Shown piece by piece: positions 46,162 to 57,714 of a stretch of DNA of 64,000 nucleotides. The notes under the pieces were generated by a model. It saw only the letters and a program-made list of their open reading frames with translations. It made no database searches and had not been told where the DNA came from. Within the stretch, counting starts at the first letter, position 1; every line of letters begins with the position of its first letter. Source of the DNA: Lyophyllum atratum. Its lineage: Eukaryota; Basidiomycota; Agaricomycetes; Agaricales; Lyophyllaceae. The stretch spans positions 930,001 to 994,000 of the forward strand of contig JACGCN010000011.1 of assembly GCA_014905825.1 (NCBI GenBank). Direction: 5' to 3'. The position numbers were made by a program, and so were the translations under genes.

Positions 46162-47184
46162 CTACAACGATCGAAGCGCCTGAAGAATAACGTCGTAGTT
46201 AGATTCTTCCCAACGCTGACCTCGTTTTTCATGCATCCATCTCCTACTGTGGCGTCGTTCCCTAAAGCCGCGAAAGACAGTCCCGTTCTCCAGAACCCAG
46301 GTGTAATCCTCCTGGACCTCCTCGTCCTTCTCGACCTCCTCTGAATCGTCACTCTCTTCATCAATTATATCCAGTATCTTTCCCACTGTTATAGCGGCCC
46401 TGATGTATGTCAAACGTTCTCCCAGCTGCTCCACCTCCTGCAAGACCGGTCCTTTTGTGAGCGAGGTGACTGGGGTCGGCGAGAGTCGGCGTGCATAGAC
46501 TTCTTCGTCGAGGATTGGCTCCCCCAGATGGCGCCGAAGCTTTGACATCCGCTTGCGTTTTGCAGTCTGCGGAGTGGGCATCTGCGGAGATAGTGGGGAG
46601 GCGAGGCTGTCTGCGTCATTTTCTGGTGGCTTCAAGTCGAGATTCGTCACCAAGGTCGGCAACCTTGGTCGAGAAGGTGATGTAGGTTGTGGAGGTGATG
46701 TAGGTTGTGGAACCTGTGTGACAATGATAATTTCAGGGATCGGTGGAAGTGGTGTCGAACGCGAGCTCTCGACGCTCTCGACAGATTTGAAGGACGTGAC
46801 TGATAGGGGGCTACTGGATGGAGGGGAAGGAAGTGGGCGAGGCGATCGAGGCGAGGGAAGGGTAGCTGACGAGGGTGAAGGTGTAGAGGGTATTGCTGGA
46901 AGTGGTCGAATAACCCTCCTCTTCAACGAGACCTCCAAATCCGTCTCGATCTTCAAGTTTCCACTGGACATTGACGCCAGGCCAGAATCGAGAAATTCTC
47001 TCCGAGAATTGTAGTTGGACGAGGAACAGAGAACGCCTGCAGCTCTCCCAGTAGAGCGACCCAAGGACTGTGTGCGCCTCGACGTTGACGGTTCGCGACA
47101 AGTAAAACGAAGAGGCTCTGGCCGTTCTCGCCGCAGCGACAGTTGCGGTGATTGCATCTTCGAGTGGGAGAGAGCTAGTCTCAC
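46162..47184 (-). CDS. Ser/Pro-rich hypothetical protein
   Basis: Single open frame of 340 residues starting at 47184 (MRLALSHSKMQSPQL; a second ATG ten codons on is equally possible). The N-terminal two thirds is low-complexity, rich in Ser and Pro (PLPAIPSTPSPSSATLPSPR). A basic patch (TAKRKRMSKLRRHLGEP) precedes a better-structured C-terminus with an acidic run (IIDEESDDSEEVEKDEE) and a compact, apparently conserved end (YTWVLENGTVFRGFRERRHS ... ESNYDVILQALRSL). I do not recognise the family. The long intact frame and structured C-terminus support a real gene. Confidence 0.72.
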   Translation of the reverse strand: MRLALSHSKMQSPQLSLRRERPEPLRFTCREPSTSRRTQSLGRSTGRAAGVLCSSSNYNSRREFLDSGLASMSSGNLKIETDLEVSLKRRVIRPLPAIPSTPSPSSATLPSPRSPRPLPSPPSSSPLSVTSFKSVESVESSRSTPLPPIPEIIIVTQVPQPTSPPQPTSPSRPRLPTLVTNLDLKPPENDADSLASPLSPQMPTPQTAKRKRMSKLRRHLGEPILDEEVYARRLSPTPVTSLTKGPVLQEVEQLGERLTYIRAAITVGKILDIIDEESDDSEEVEKDEEVQEDYTWVLENGTVFRGFRERRHSRRWMHEKRGQRWEESNYDVILQALRSL

Positions 47185-49427
47185 GAAATGGGGCCTTCGC
47201 CCACCTCCCAGCCACCCTGATATTTATTTGCCCTACTCGAAGTTTGCCTCATGTCGAGGTGTGTCGTGGTCGTTGAGAGGGTTCGCTTAAGGGTCATCTT
47301 TTCCAAATTGATCGCGATGCCAAGTAGACTCCGATCGCTCCGGCTTCCCGAGGCGGCACAGCCAGTTGCGGAAGTGGTACGCGATCGCCATGCCCCAATT
47401 TGAATTCGAGACGCCCTAGCTCACCTAAAGAGAATACAATAGAGGATCTTGAAAGAGTAATACTTAGTACAACAAGAAACACCAGGTGAGGTCGCGTCGC
47501 GTGAAGTCCGCCACGCGTTTGCCACGGTGCCGTCAATATGGCACACGACTTTAATTGTCGACAGGCATTTGGCAGGCCGAAAACTTACTCGGTAGACAAA
47601 AATGAACATACATCAGCATTGTCGTTCTCGCTTGAATGTTGAAATGTTGCCTTGTCAATTTGATTGAGGTCGGCTTGCAGTCCGGCTGTGCTTATTGAAC
47701 TTCACCGTCCAATTTGCGTTTTGTGCCTCGGACACACATATGTACACCCTAATTATCATGTCACCTAGACGCTGATTTGAACACGCCACAGCACGCAGGC
47801 ATGCGCCATATCTCAGAACAGTTCCTTGACCCTATCATAATCAAAATGTATTAAAGAATTTCAGGAGGAGCTCACGGCTCTGACGTACGCGCGAGGTCAT
47901 AGGCTTTGAAGATTATTATAGGTGTCTTTCGTGTATGCAAAATGGCATGCGCGCTCAGGTTAGAGCCTAAAAATATATTCAAAGTCCCACAACGTACGTC
48001 GGGGCAATTCAGACACGTAGGCTATAGTGGGACTGAGTTGAGAACGGAAGGGTTGCGGTCATAAAGGAAAATGCTTACCTATTGGCCCGTTCTCGTCAAA
48101 AAAGCTCCAGGCTACACAGAACCTGCATAGAACAAAAAGATGAATGATGCGACGAATATCAGTTACAAAGCAGCTGACCTGTTCTTCAATTGTGTATTGA
48201 AAGTCGCTGGAGCATTAGACACACTCATCTCTCCTACCCGTATAATTTACGTACCAGAAGTTACCTGATATCAATCTGTTGATACAATTCATTCCTTGGT
48301 GAGTAGGAGTTTCTCAACATCGTTCACAAGTCAGGAGGAGCCAGAGGGTTCCTGTACATCGATGGATGGGTACGGCGGCGATTGGAACACTTATACTTGT
48401 CAGCCTGCAGTCTTGTTTCGAGTATCCAGGTCCGCCCATCCTAAGACTTGATTTCTGGCCACGTCTAAACCAATCATCAAAAGTCAGGCCGGGAGCCTTG
48501 TTACGAGAATTTTGTCATGAGCCTTACCCTTGAATTCCAGCTGTTCACCAGCCACCGAAAACAGCGATCTTCGTCGTTCATCACTGAACATCGCGCAAGT
48601 CAAGGAAAAAATGCCTTTACTAACTATGGCGACTTTGCTAGACGCATATGGAATTTCAGTAACACGGAGTGGGATCACCTTGATCGCATGATGGGTTAGC
48701 TACCTCATATTAAAGGGTGGGGTGAAACGGTGGGGTGGCCGGTACTAGTTGTGAGAAGGATAAATCACAGGTATCATCCTGTGTGAAATCTTTGTAAGGA
48801 TCATCGGGCCCAACCTAATAATACTATGAAAGCGGGGATACGCACGTGAAACCGCTGAGAAATAGGATCTTGGCGCCCACTGACCATGAAGGGTACTGAG
48901 GGAGTGAGTTGACTTGAACGACGCGGAAACCTGGGTTCCGTTCAAGAAATCATCTAGCTAGTAACAGTTATCCCCAGTATAGAGAGCACTCGAGTTCGAT
49001 TGAAAACGAATTACAGGGAAAGTGCTTCGAAGATGAAGATCCGCGGCTTCAGAGCTAAGGGGGTGGGCACGATTGCTTCGACGACGGAAGTAGGAACAAG
49101 AGAGCCTCTGAAAAGACTAAACGGCTAGAAGTGAAGACATGTTTCAAGACGGTTTCAAGACTCCGTAAGACCTAGGCCTGCGTGTGGGTCGAGTACTGAC
49201 AAACCTGCCGGCCCTCACCATCAAGGACGACAAATTACATATCTTCGCTGAATAAGGTCTGCCACGTGTAGGACAGGGTGAGGCCGGTTTCCCTTAAAAT
49301 CCTGCGAGTTAAGGTCCGTTACAGATCTTTTGCAGTCCACATAGAAAGCTGAGGCTTGCGATGATGGAAGTTGTGGCGCTAGTGAAATCGGAAATGGCTG
49401 CGTTGAACGTTCAAGCAGGTGGCATGA
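47185..49427. other. About 2.2-kb region without a supported gene
   Basis: Only short open frames (for example 47294-47536 and 48517-48699) with no recognisable features. The missing 5' exon(s) of the WD40 gene that becomes recognisable at 49428 may lie in the right part. Confidence 0.45.
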
Positions 49428-52400
49428 GTGGCTGTGCTATCACCAGACGACTATTTGCATTTGCTTGGAGCAATGCCATTTGACAAGCAACGGAAGACAC
49501 TGTTGAGTCTTGACGCGTTTGGAAATTGGGAGGCTTGTCTGCATGTAGGAATGAACTCCTCGTCCTCCCTTCTTCTACCTCTTACTTTCCCCAATCCCTT
49601 GGAGCATAAGAAGCAGAATGACTCGAAATCGCGACTTCTGGAAACCAGCTGCTCACGGACTCAGCCGGCCGTAATGCAGTCCTGGGGCCCCATCTCGAAT
49701 CCATGGCTTGACGTTCCGGGAGGCAACGACAGTCAAAGAGCAGGCGTGGCTATAGGCACGGAAGACGGGACTGTATATATGTTAAGCCATACACATCGAT
49801 CGCCAAGCCAAACTCCGCATCCTCAACTCCGGCTTTCGCGACCAAGCCCACCACGGCTATCGTATGATTCTCTGGCACCGTCGCGATCTTCGACACCATC
49901 TTCGACCTCACCCCTGCCATTCAACATTAGCCAAAGATCACGCGTCGTCTCTGGTGTGACCACGGAACAAGTCGAGGCACCGAAGAATTATGTGGATTTC
50001 GATGATGAGCCTGAAAAACTTAAGGAAATGCTGAAAGGCCGGCAGCCCAGAGATAGCCGGGAAAGATATGGCGCAGCTCAGGAACTCGAAAAACATACTG
50101 GCCATGAAAGGTCTCCGACGCCCTCACTCACGGGTTCATCCAAACGAAAGGAGGTCCCCAAGTCCTTGCTCTCTGGGGCGCATTCGGCTACTCCATCTTC
50201 ATATCCGCCCTCGCCTCGAGATTCTAGTTCTGAAAGTCCCTATGATTTGAGTTTATGGTGCCACATTGTTCCTCCTCAAGCAGGTCCAGGTCGGGCAGTG
50301 ACATGTATCCGCTTACTCGAGGAGAATCAGCTTGTGACGGTTCTGCAGGAGACGGGGTCAGTTTTAGATATGTCCATTGTTCTCGTACTTATGCCGGACT
50401 ACAGAGACCTATCTATCTTTTCACTACAAGATGGAAGCTGTTTGACAACTGTTAATGCACTGGATGTCGTCTTGCACCCTCCCGACGGCATTGAGGACAA
50501 AGATGCAGTGCACGCTCTCTGGCTTTGGTGTAATTTAGAAATGTATCGAGTTGGAGAGGTACGAGTGTTATCGTCATCAAATGTATCGCGTTTGACGTGT
50601 ATATTCGTAATAGACAACTTTAATACTAGCATCAGCTACGATCAACCCCAACTCCCCATTACCTGCCTCTATGGACCCAGAAGACAATGGAGCGCTCGAA
50701 AAATCTCGACTAGCTATTTTTGAATTCCATTCGGACGACCATTTTTCACCGTTGGAAGTTAGCCTTATGAAGGTCGGCCAATGGTGTTTCGATGGTGCCT
50801 GTCAGAGTATCGGTTTACAGCCCGAGGTAGACGGTATGCAACCTCGTATCTTAACCAAGGAGCCTCTGATCCATTCCGTTAGGAACTACGACTTTCTTTG
50901 CTATAACAACTGAGGGCCACTTCGTAATTCGGACCTTCCACCTTTTACCTCGCGTGCCGATTCAGATGGAGAGTCTTCCAGAGAAAGATGCGGAAAATAC
51001 GTTATCCATTCCTATACCTAATCCTTTCAAGGCACTGAAATCCCGTTCCGTCGAGCGTCTTCCGTTGGGCAGTAGCTTGAAAGGATCTGGGAGAGTGGCA
51101 CTTGACGAAGAGCGTGACCTCGGTGAGATCGCCGCTGGTGGATCTCTTCTGGGTTTACAAGTGCGAAACATTGGTCGAAAAATGCGTGGACTTGTATGGT
51201 CGCATCACCAACTGACAGTCAGTGAGACGCGGAATCGTAAAATCCCTATCTGACGTGCCATGTAGGCCTTCGAGTACCAGATTGGGTATCTCCGTGTGCT
51301 GTATGTGGATCCCATCATCGGTATCCAACGGGTACAATGGACGACCGATTCATCTTACACGGTGCTATTTGAGGTATGACCACTATTGCTCTGATTACCC
51401 ATATTCATGGGTTACAGAATCGAGCGGAATGTTATGCCCTCAAAATGGTCGATCCAGATAATGATGAGGTTGATACGACTGTTGCGTCCGACTGGACGAC
51501 GATTATCAGGTGCGTCACCCCAATTTTTATGGTTTGCATGACGAAGTCGACGTCCATTATAGATCTGAGCTTTTGCAGACCATCCCCGTTGGTCAATATG
51601 ATGTGGCGGATATCGGATCCCCGTCACAGATCTTGACAACCTTCCTGTCAGAAAATGGCGCCCGCACTCTCACCGCGTTCGACACCGCTGGTAGGACTGG
51701 ACAATCCCGAATTCTTTGGCAAGCGGGCTTGCCAAAGTCCGAACCTAGTCCCAAGCCGATGGTGACATCCTTATTGCCGATTGAACTGGACTTCATTGTG
51801 CAAGGATGTGGTATGTTTTCTCTCTTCAAATTATCCCGCTCTAGTCCTAACCAATGGCTATGTATAGCTGACGGCCGTCTCCGACGATCATCGCTCATGC
51901 AAATGATCGCAGGATCTGATACACCTTCACAGCCCGATAATACTTCTACACAGGCCTTGAATGGCTTTGTCACAGGCCTGCATCTTGTCCATAACCCGCG
52001 AACGAAAGAAAGGTTCATCGTTGGCGGGGGTGATGATGGGTCGATCGCATTCTGGACGATCGAGTAAGCTTGAACCTATAGTCGTCACGATGTTCTTATA
52101 GCTAAGTTCTATGAAGCCACCTCAAGCTATGCGCCCGATGGACACTGTTCACCACATGTTTGTCAAGCGCCATACAGGTCGAGGATACGCAGAACGGTCC
52201 ATTGAAAGGATGTGTGCTATGTATCTCGACAGACGGTACTATCGCTGTAATAGTTGTCGACGGATTCCAGTTGTATGTCAAAGTCTACCTACGCGTTGAC
52301 CCAGTGCTGACAAATCGTAGTCTGTATCTCATTCCAGGCTCCTCTGCCCCCCTTTGCCGATTATGCATTGGAGCCAATAATCTATTACTCGTGTATGCCG

Positions 52401-54669
52401 ACAATCGTGCTAGATTATGGGACGTGCAGACCCAAGAGTTTTGGCGATCTATGACTGTGGAAAAGGTCGAGGAACTTTTGGATCAAGGTGGTTGGACCGA
52501 CATGTAAGTGGAAACATATATTATTGAAACTAGATTCACCTGGGGGTGTAGAACATTGAGCACACGCGCGGGACTGCCAGATACTGCCTTGACATCTATT
52601 CCAGGACCTATCCATAGTCCTGACGTGGGCAAGTCCTTTCTCGTGACCCTCGGAAGCCCTTCTTATCGTCCGTCCTTGCAGCCTCGACCCTCACCCTTGA
52701 TTTGGAATGCTTCACGACGCAGTCCATCACAGTTGCAAAGTCGATAAGCACCAACCGCGATCAAACTCGGGCGATCCTTCTGACCCTGGAACGACTCCGC
52801 TCTGTGTTGTCAGTTCTCCTGACGCCTGGTCTGAATGACGACATAGATACAATATGTTCAGCGACACTTGGCATCCAGCCCTCTCCAGTATGTACTGGAT
52901 TGATCAGGTAAGATACCCCAGTCTCACCTCAAGAAATTACTCATTGAAGCCTTTAAGCCGTGCTGCGGTGACGTTATATCGCAATTCAAACCCGGGAGAT
53001 CCTTGGCGTTTATCGGGTGATGTATCCGCGGCACGCGCCCTTTCGATAGCTGTGATTCTTGGAGCCCTTGGCCTTTTCGAAGGTAAACAGTCAACATATC
53101 CCTAGTAAGCCATTCGCTGACGAGTTCCAGAGTTTATGGAAGGTGCAAATACGGTGATGATTTTCTATGCAACATCGTTGGCTTCGATTGTTGGACCCGG
53201 ATATCAGCCGCCGAGTCTCGTGTACCTTGCCCGTCGATGGTTTGATGGATCTAGTGCGCCGCCTCACATCTCTGTACATCCCTTGACTCAACTTGACTCT
53301 GCAGACGAGTTGCGGCGGTCAGCTCGTGTCCTTTTTGACTACGCAATTGCATGTCTATCCGATGACGAGTCGAATGAAATTGCAGAGCACTGGCAACACC
53401 ATCGTAAGATTTCATTGGGATATTGTTTACGAAGTATTCATCTAGGTGTCCTCAGTGCCCTGCCTTCAACCAACGGCCGATCGGGAGTCGATCCACGCTG
53501 CACTTGCCCTCTTCCTGTGTGGCTATCTAGCCTCAGAGAAATACAGCTTGATTTCGACAAGGTAGGCCCAGAAGTTACAAGCTTGGATAAAGTCGAGGAT
53601 GACAATACTGCAGCGCTCTGACCGACATTTCAAAGTCAATCGCTCTCTATTTGCATGATGAACAGTCTTTGCACCGGGTTCTTGCCATCGATTTGTGTTC
53701 TAGGGGCTTCCACATCTGGCAACACTATATCGACGCAATGGAGATTCTTCGAGCGCTCTTTACCTTGGCTACGAGCTCCCGGAAAGATTCCATTAATCTC
53801 CAGAATGTCGGATCCCAAGCTCGCCTCGCTGTTTTGCAGATCGCCACAAGTAATACAGCGCTCTTCATGACGACGTTGGGGCTTGATATTCTGACACCGC
53901 CGACTCTCGAACACCGGAGATCGGTGATGCAAATAGTCGCGTTTCTTATCCGAAAGGTGCTATTCGTCTGCTTTAAGAGATGACAATACACTTATAACAA
54001 TCCTTTTAGCGTCCTTTAGTTCTCCAGCCTAATATTCCAAAATTGATGGAGGCAGTTGTAAAGTCGCTTGATCCAAATATCACGACGCACCGCGAAGCGG
54101 TCCTCGACTCGGCAACCGAAATCGTCGGTTACGTTGTGAAAACGTGTGTCTTCCCTAGCTGCGCCTTTTTTCTCAATAACCTCATATCGTTTCAGGTTTC
54201 CCACTGTGGACTTCCATATGGCAACTCAACGCCTCGCTGTGGGCTCGACTGATGGCGCCGTCGTTATGTATGACCTCAAGACAGCCATCCGCCTCTACGT
54301 GCTTGAGTGCCACACAAAGCCTATATCCGCGTGTAGCTTTTCCCCAGATGGGAGGCGGCTACTAACGCTGTCCCTGGAGGAGAGCGTGGTTCTCGTGTGG
54401 AAGGTGGGGTCGAGCTTCACGAGCTTCTTCAACCCCGGCGCACCACCACGCCAAGGCCATGGCGGGTCCCAACCATTTAAAACCATCAACTTCAATGTGG
54501 GAGATCATGGTAAGCTTCTTACCTGTCCTCGTCGTGTCGTTGTCGATGAGAGGTCTTCGCAGGGAGTATGAGTGTGCAGGGGACGATGGAGTTGCTTCGC
54601 TTCGAGTGGGTTGCTGACCGTAGTGTTAAAATCAAGATCCGCGACAGCATCTTGACTTTCAGCACTTGA
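49428..54669 (+). CDS. WDR7-like (rabconnectin-3 beta) WD40 protein
   Basis: Large multi-exon WD-repeat protein; animal relatives (WDR7) act with DmX/Rav1-type proteins on V-ATPase assembly. The recognisable coding frame opens at 49428 (AVLSPDDYLHLLGAMPFDKQ) but the first in-frame ATG is 49473, so the true start is probably in an unresolved upstream exon. Segments: GVAIGTEDGTVYML, TCIRLLEENQLVTVLQE joined by an intron to DLSIFSLQDGSCL, IQRVQWTTDSSYTVLFE, ERFIVGGGDDGSIAFWTIE, LLLVYADNRARLWDVQTQEF. A helical middle follows, then a C-terminal WD block (RLAVGSTDGAVVMYDLKTA, SACSFSPDGRRLLTLSLEE, VLVWKVGSSFTSFF). The last exon (GSMSVQGTMELLRFEWVAD ... SILTFST) ends at TGA 54667-54669. More than ten introns. 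Confidence 0.85.
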
Positions 54670-55495
54670 TTACCTTGCAACTATCGGAGCTCAGAGCCAA
54701 TAGATCACTCACGGGGGCCTTTCCTATGTACTAAATAGCCAATCGCGCTATGGTGAGTTGACAAGAAATCCGTGGCACTGATCATGATGACTGTACTATT
54801 TCTCTATCTGGCTGTTCCTTAGTGGACAAGTAAAAAAAGAACCCGGGTATGCTCTTCTGACTCCCGCCTCACTCAGCCATCACCATGGACTACTTGGTGC
54901 ACATTACTGTCGGCGTCGCCTACGTTGATAACGACCGTATCGTCGTCTTAAATTCATCTCTTGGTCACTCTGAGCTAAAACTCGGACATCGTCCTGGCTA
55001 TTCCCGTCACCACCATCGCGATTGGTACTGTCGCCTCCGCCATCAGCCATCAGCCCACGACCACTGTACATGCAACATGAGAAAAGATCTTGCACAGACT
55101 GTATACACGTAGAAGGTTGCCATACGCATTTTGACATAGCGACATGTGTAGTATGTTTGACAATATTATTATATTATTCAATCCATTCGTGCAGACTAGC
55201 AGGCATTATGATCCGGGCCGAGAAGCTCTGGACCAACTTCTCTTGTCCTCGAACTGCCACCACAGTCCATGCATCGTATGCTCGGACGTGTTGAATAGGT
55301 CAGTGTTCCATGAGTGCATTGTACTGGTTCTTCGCATAACCATCAGCGTATGCAACAGGGGTACCGGTCTTATTGGGGCTAATATTTCCCTGCGAAATCC
55401 ACGTGAATAAGCGGCATCCTCAGATCCCCCGACATGCGCCTGCTCTTTAATTACCACAGATAGTCCTTCATTCAGACCGTCCTTCCTGCTCTTCC
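54670..55495. other. Intergenic region, no supported gene
   Basis: About 830 bp. A short frame at 54885-55112 (MDYLVHITVGVAYVDNDRIV) starts well but ends in a His/Arg-rich run with no family features, so it is not called. Confidence 0.4.
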
Positions 55496-57247
55496 ATGTC
55501 AACATCCTATTCGCAACCGCCGCCCTTCACATGGCCGTCCATCACACCTCGACAGCTTTTACCCGTCTTTCCTCCGCCTGAACCTCTGCAAGCACCTTCA
55601 TTGCCGTCCCCCCCTCGGAAGCCCATATTTAGCGCCCCATACACCTTGTCTACGCATGTATTTCCCGCGGCTCATCTGCGGACTACCGATTTCGTGTCGG
55701 TCCCACGACCCCCACCCAGGAGCGCGACGAAAGCAGAGCGCCAGGCACACGCTGAGAAGACGCAGCAGACGCTCAAAGATTTACGCGTGTCGTTAGAGCC
55801 GCGGGGTAGCCAACAGGTCTTGTGGAACTGCGCAAACAGATATGTGAGGCAGGGCCTGGATGGAACGCGAGCGAAGGGTGTAACATTGTTCTTTGCTCAT
55901 GCGAATGGTTTTCCAAAAGAGGTACGCCTGTATATCGGTTCATGGGACGCGACATGTACTCATAGGACTTGCCTCAGATCTGGGAACCGGTTCTGCAGCA
56001 CCTCCTTTCTTCCCCTGCCGCGTCTGCGATCGATGAGGTGTGGACCTGGGAGTCTGTTCAGCATGGTGACGCGTTCTTGATCAACGGAGACAAAATCGGA
56101 GGCGTCTGTGAGTTGCCCTGTTCCCCACATTACGTGTTTCCTCAGAAATATATTTCCGATCATACAGTTGATTGGGCTGATAACGCTCGCGACATCTTGA
56201 ATTTTCTCATTTACTACCTCCCATCCGTGTCTTCTTCATCTCCCCTCCCCTGCAACCTTGCGCGCCTCCCCATTGACGAATCTGAATACCGGAAAGGAAA
56301 TCCGTTCCGTAATAGGACATTTGTTGCTGTTGGGCACTCGTATGGAGGATGCACATCGTACGTCCATTCTTCTTTTCATTTTTCCCGATCCCAAATTTGT
56401 TACCGATATAGGACCTTAGCTGCGTTGACACATCCCAAGCTGTTCTCCTCTATCTGTTTGGTGGACCCTGTCATCGTGAAGCCAACGGGTCATCTAATTC
56501 ATAAGAGCGAACACGCCGACCGTCTTGTACAGGGTGCCATTCTCCGCCGCGAGACCTGGAGTTCACGGTAAATGCCAGTCCTCCATCATTTACTATGTAA
56601 TTTCTCTGATATATGCAATACTTGCAGAGAAGAGGCTCTACGAGTACTCAGCCAATCGCCCTTCTTCGGCGCCTGGGATCCGGCCGTACTCAAAGTGTAC
56701 CTCGAGTGTGGCACTTACGAGACAGTTGACCCCCTGAGCGGTAAACCCGTTATCCGGCTGAAGATGCCGGGAATCCAGGAGGCCATTGTGTTCTCAGAGA
56801 CACACACTGAGTACGAGGTGTTCGAGCGCCTCCCCACGCTGGATGAGAGGATCGAACTGCGGTGGGTTATGCCTGGCAAGCCTGGCGCTGGAGAGTGCGT
56901 GATCAATCTCGTTTATGAAATGAAATGTGGACTTGGATCTGAATTGCTCTTGAAGGTTTGGACCACCCGGAGCGACGAGCGAGCGGGTATGGATACGCCC
57001 GAAGAATGCGTCGAACATCCGGGTGCCCAATGCAGGACATTTGGTAGGTCACGCATCCCTTTCATTGACTCAAAACGTCTAACCTCGGGTCCTTTTGCAG
57101 ATACCCCAGGAGGCGCCGCAGATGCTGGGTATGTTATTTATCTGCCAATGCAAAACTTCCATTGACCAAGTGGCGTTTGATGTTGTAGCGCGAGATATAC
57201 AAGAATTCATAGAAAGGCGGTATATATCTCTGAGAGCTAATTTATGA
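55496..57247 (+). CDS. Alpha/beta hydrolase
   Basis: Alpha/beta-hydrolase-fold enzyme. It starts MSTSYSQPPPFTWPSITPRQ. The core begins GVTLFFAHANGFPKE, an intron follows, then IWEPVLQHLL. The nucleophile elbow is GHSYGG (serine nucleophile, near 56333-56350), followed by LAALTHPKLFSSICLVDPVI, where an acid residue is expected. A long variable segment includes ECGTYETVDPLSGKP and AIVFSETHTEYEVFERL. An intron after PGKPGAGE leads in frame to FGPPGATSERVWIRPKNASN, and the catalytic-histidine motif IRVPNAGHL is split from IPQEAPQMLARDIQEFIE by further short introns. Stop TGA 57245-57247. It resembles fungal peroxisomal/toxin-biosynthesis-like hydrolases in layout, but the substrate is unknown. 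Confidence 0.86.
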
Positions 57248-57399
57248 AGAGTGTTGCTATGTATTCACCCGGATGTTCGAGGGAAGGGATAATAGGATGT
57301 ATACCCCTGGGCATAGTCCACACCACCCGGGTTCTTGCCTCATGGAGAATGCAAATGGCGGACCCTCGTTCCTTCGGCCTGGATTTTCTCCAGATCCCA

Positions 57400-57427
57400 C
57401 CTCCTCCTCCTCCTCCTCCTCCTCCTC
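57400..57427. repeat. (CTC)n trinucleotide microsatellite
   Basis: About nine CTC/TCC units in an intergenic region 150 bp after the hydrolase stop. Just downstream, the phrase gaggctgcaatggcta occurs twice (57439 and 57459), a small direct duplication. Confidence 0.75.
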
Positions 57428-57714
57428 ATCCACGCCCTGAGGCTGCAATGGCTACCTGAGGCTGCAATGGCTAATTTCAGGTACATATTCTCAAATACTG
57501 TCCGCTCTCAATTCGATTTCGCATTTAAGTCGAACATCTCAAAAGAGAGATCCACGGACCACACCTAAGCTTCCCAACTCCGATTCGCGAACTACCATGG
57601 CTATTGATTATCCGACAGTGGTGGTATGTTCGGAAAGACATAGACACGTCATCTCACCCAGGTATCTTAATTTTCTCGAGGGAGAACAAAGAATCCATGC
57701 ACACCACTCGACGA

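Noticed and set aside
54885..55112. Small plus-strand frame beginning MDYLVHITVG
   Set aside because: Ends in an Arg/His-rich run without family features; downstream sequence offers no clear continuing exon.
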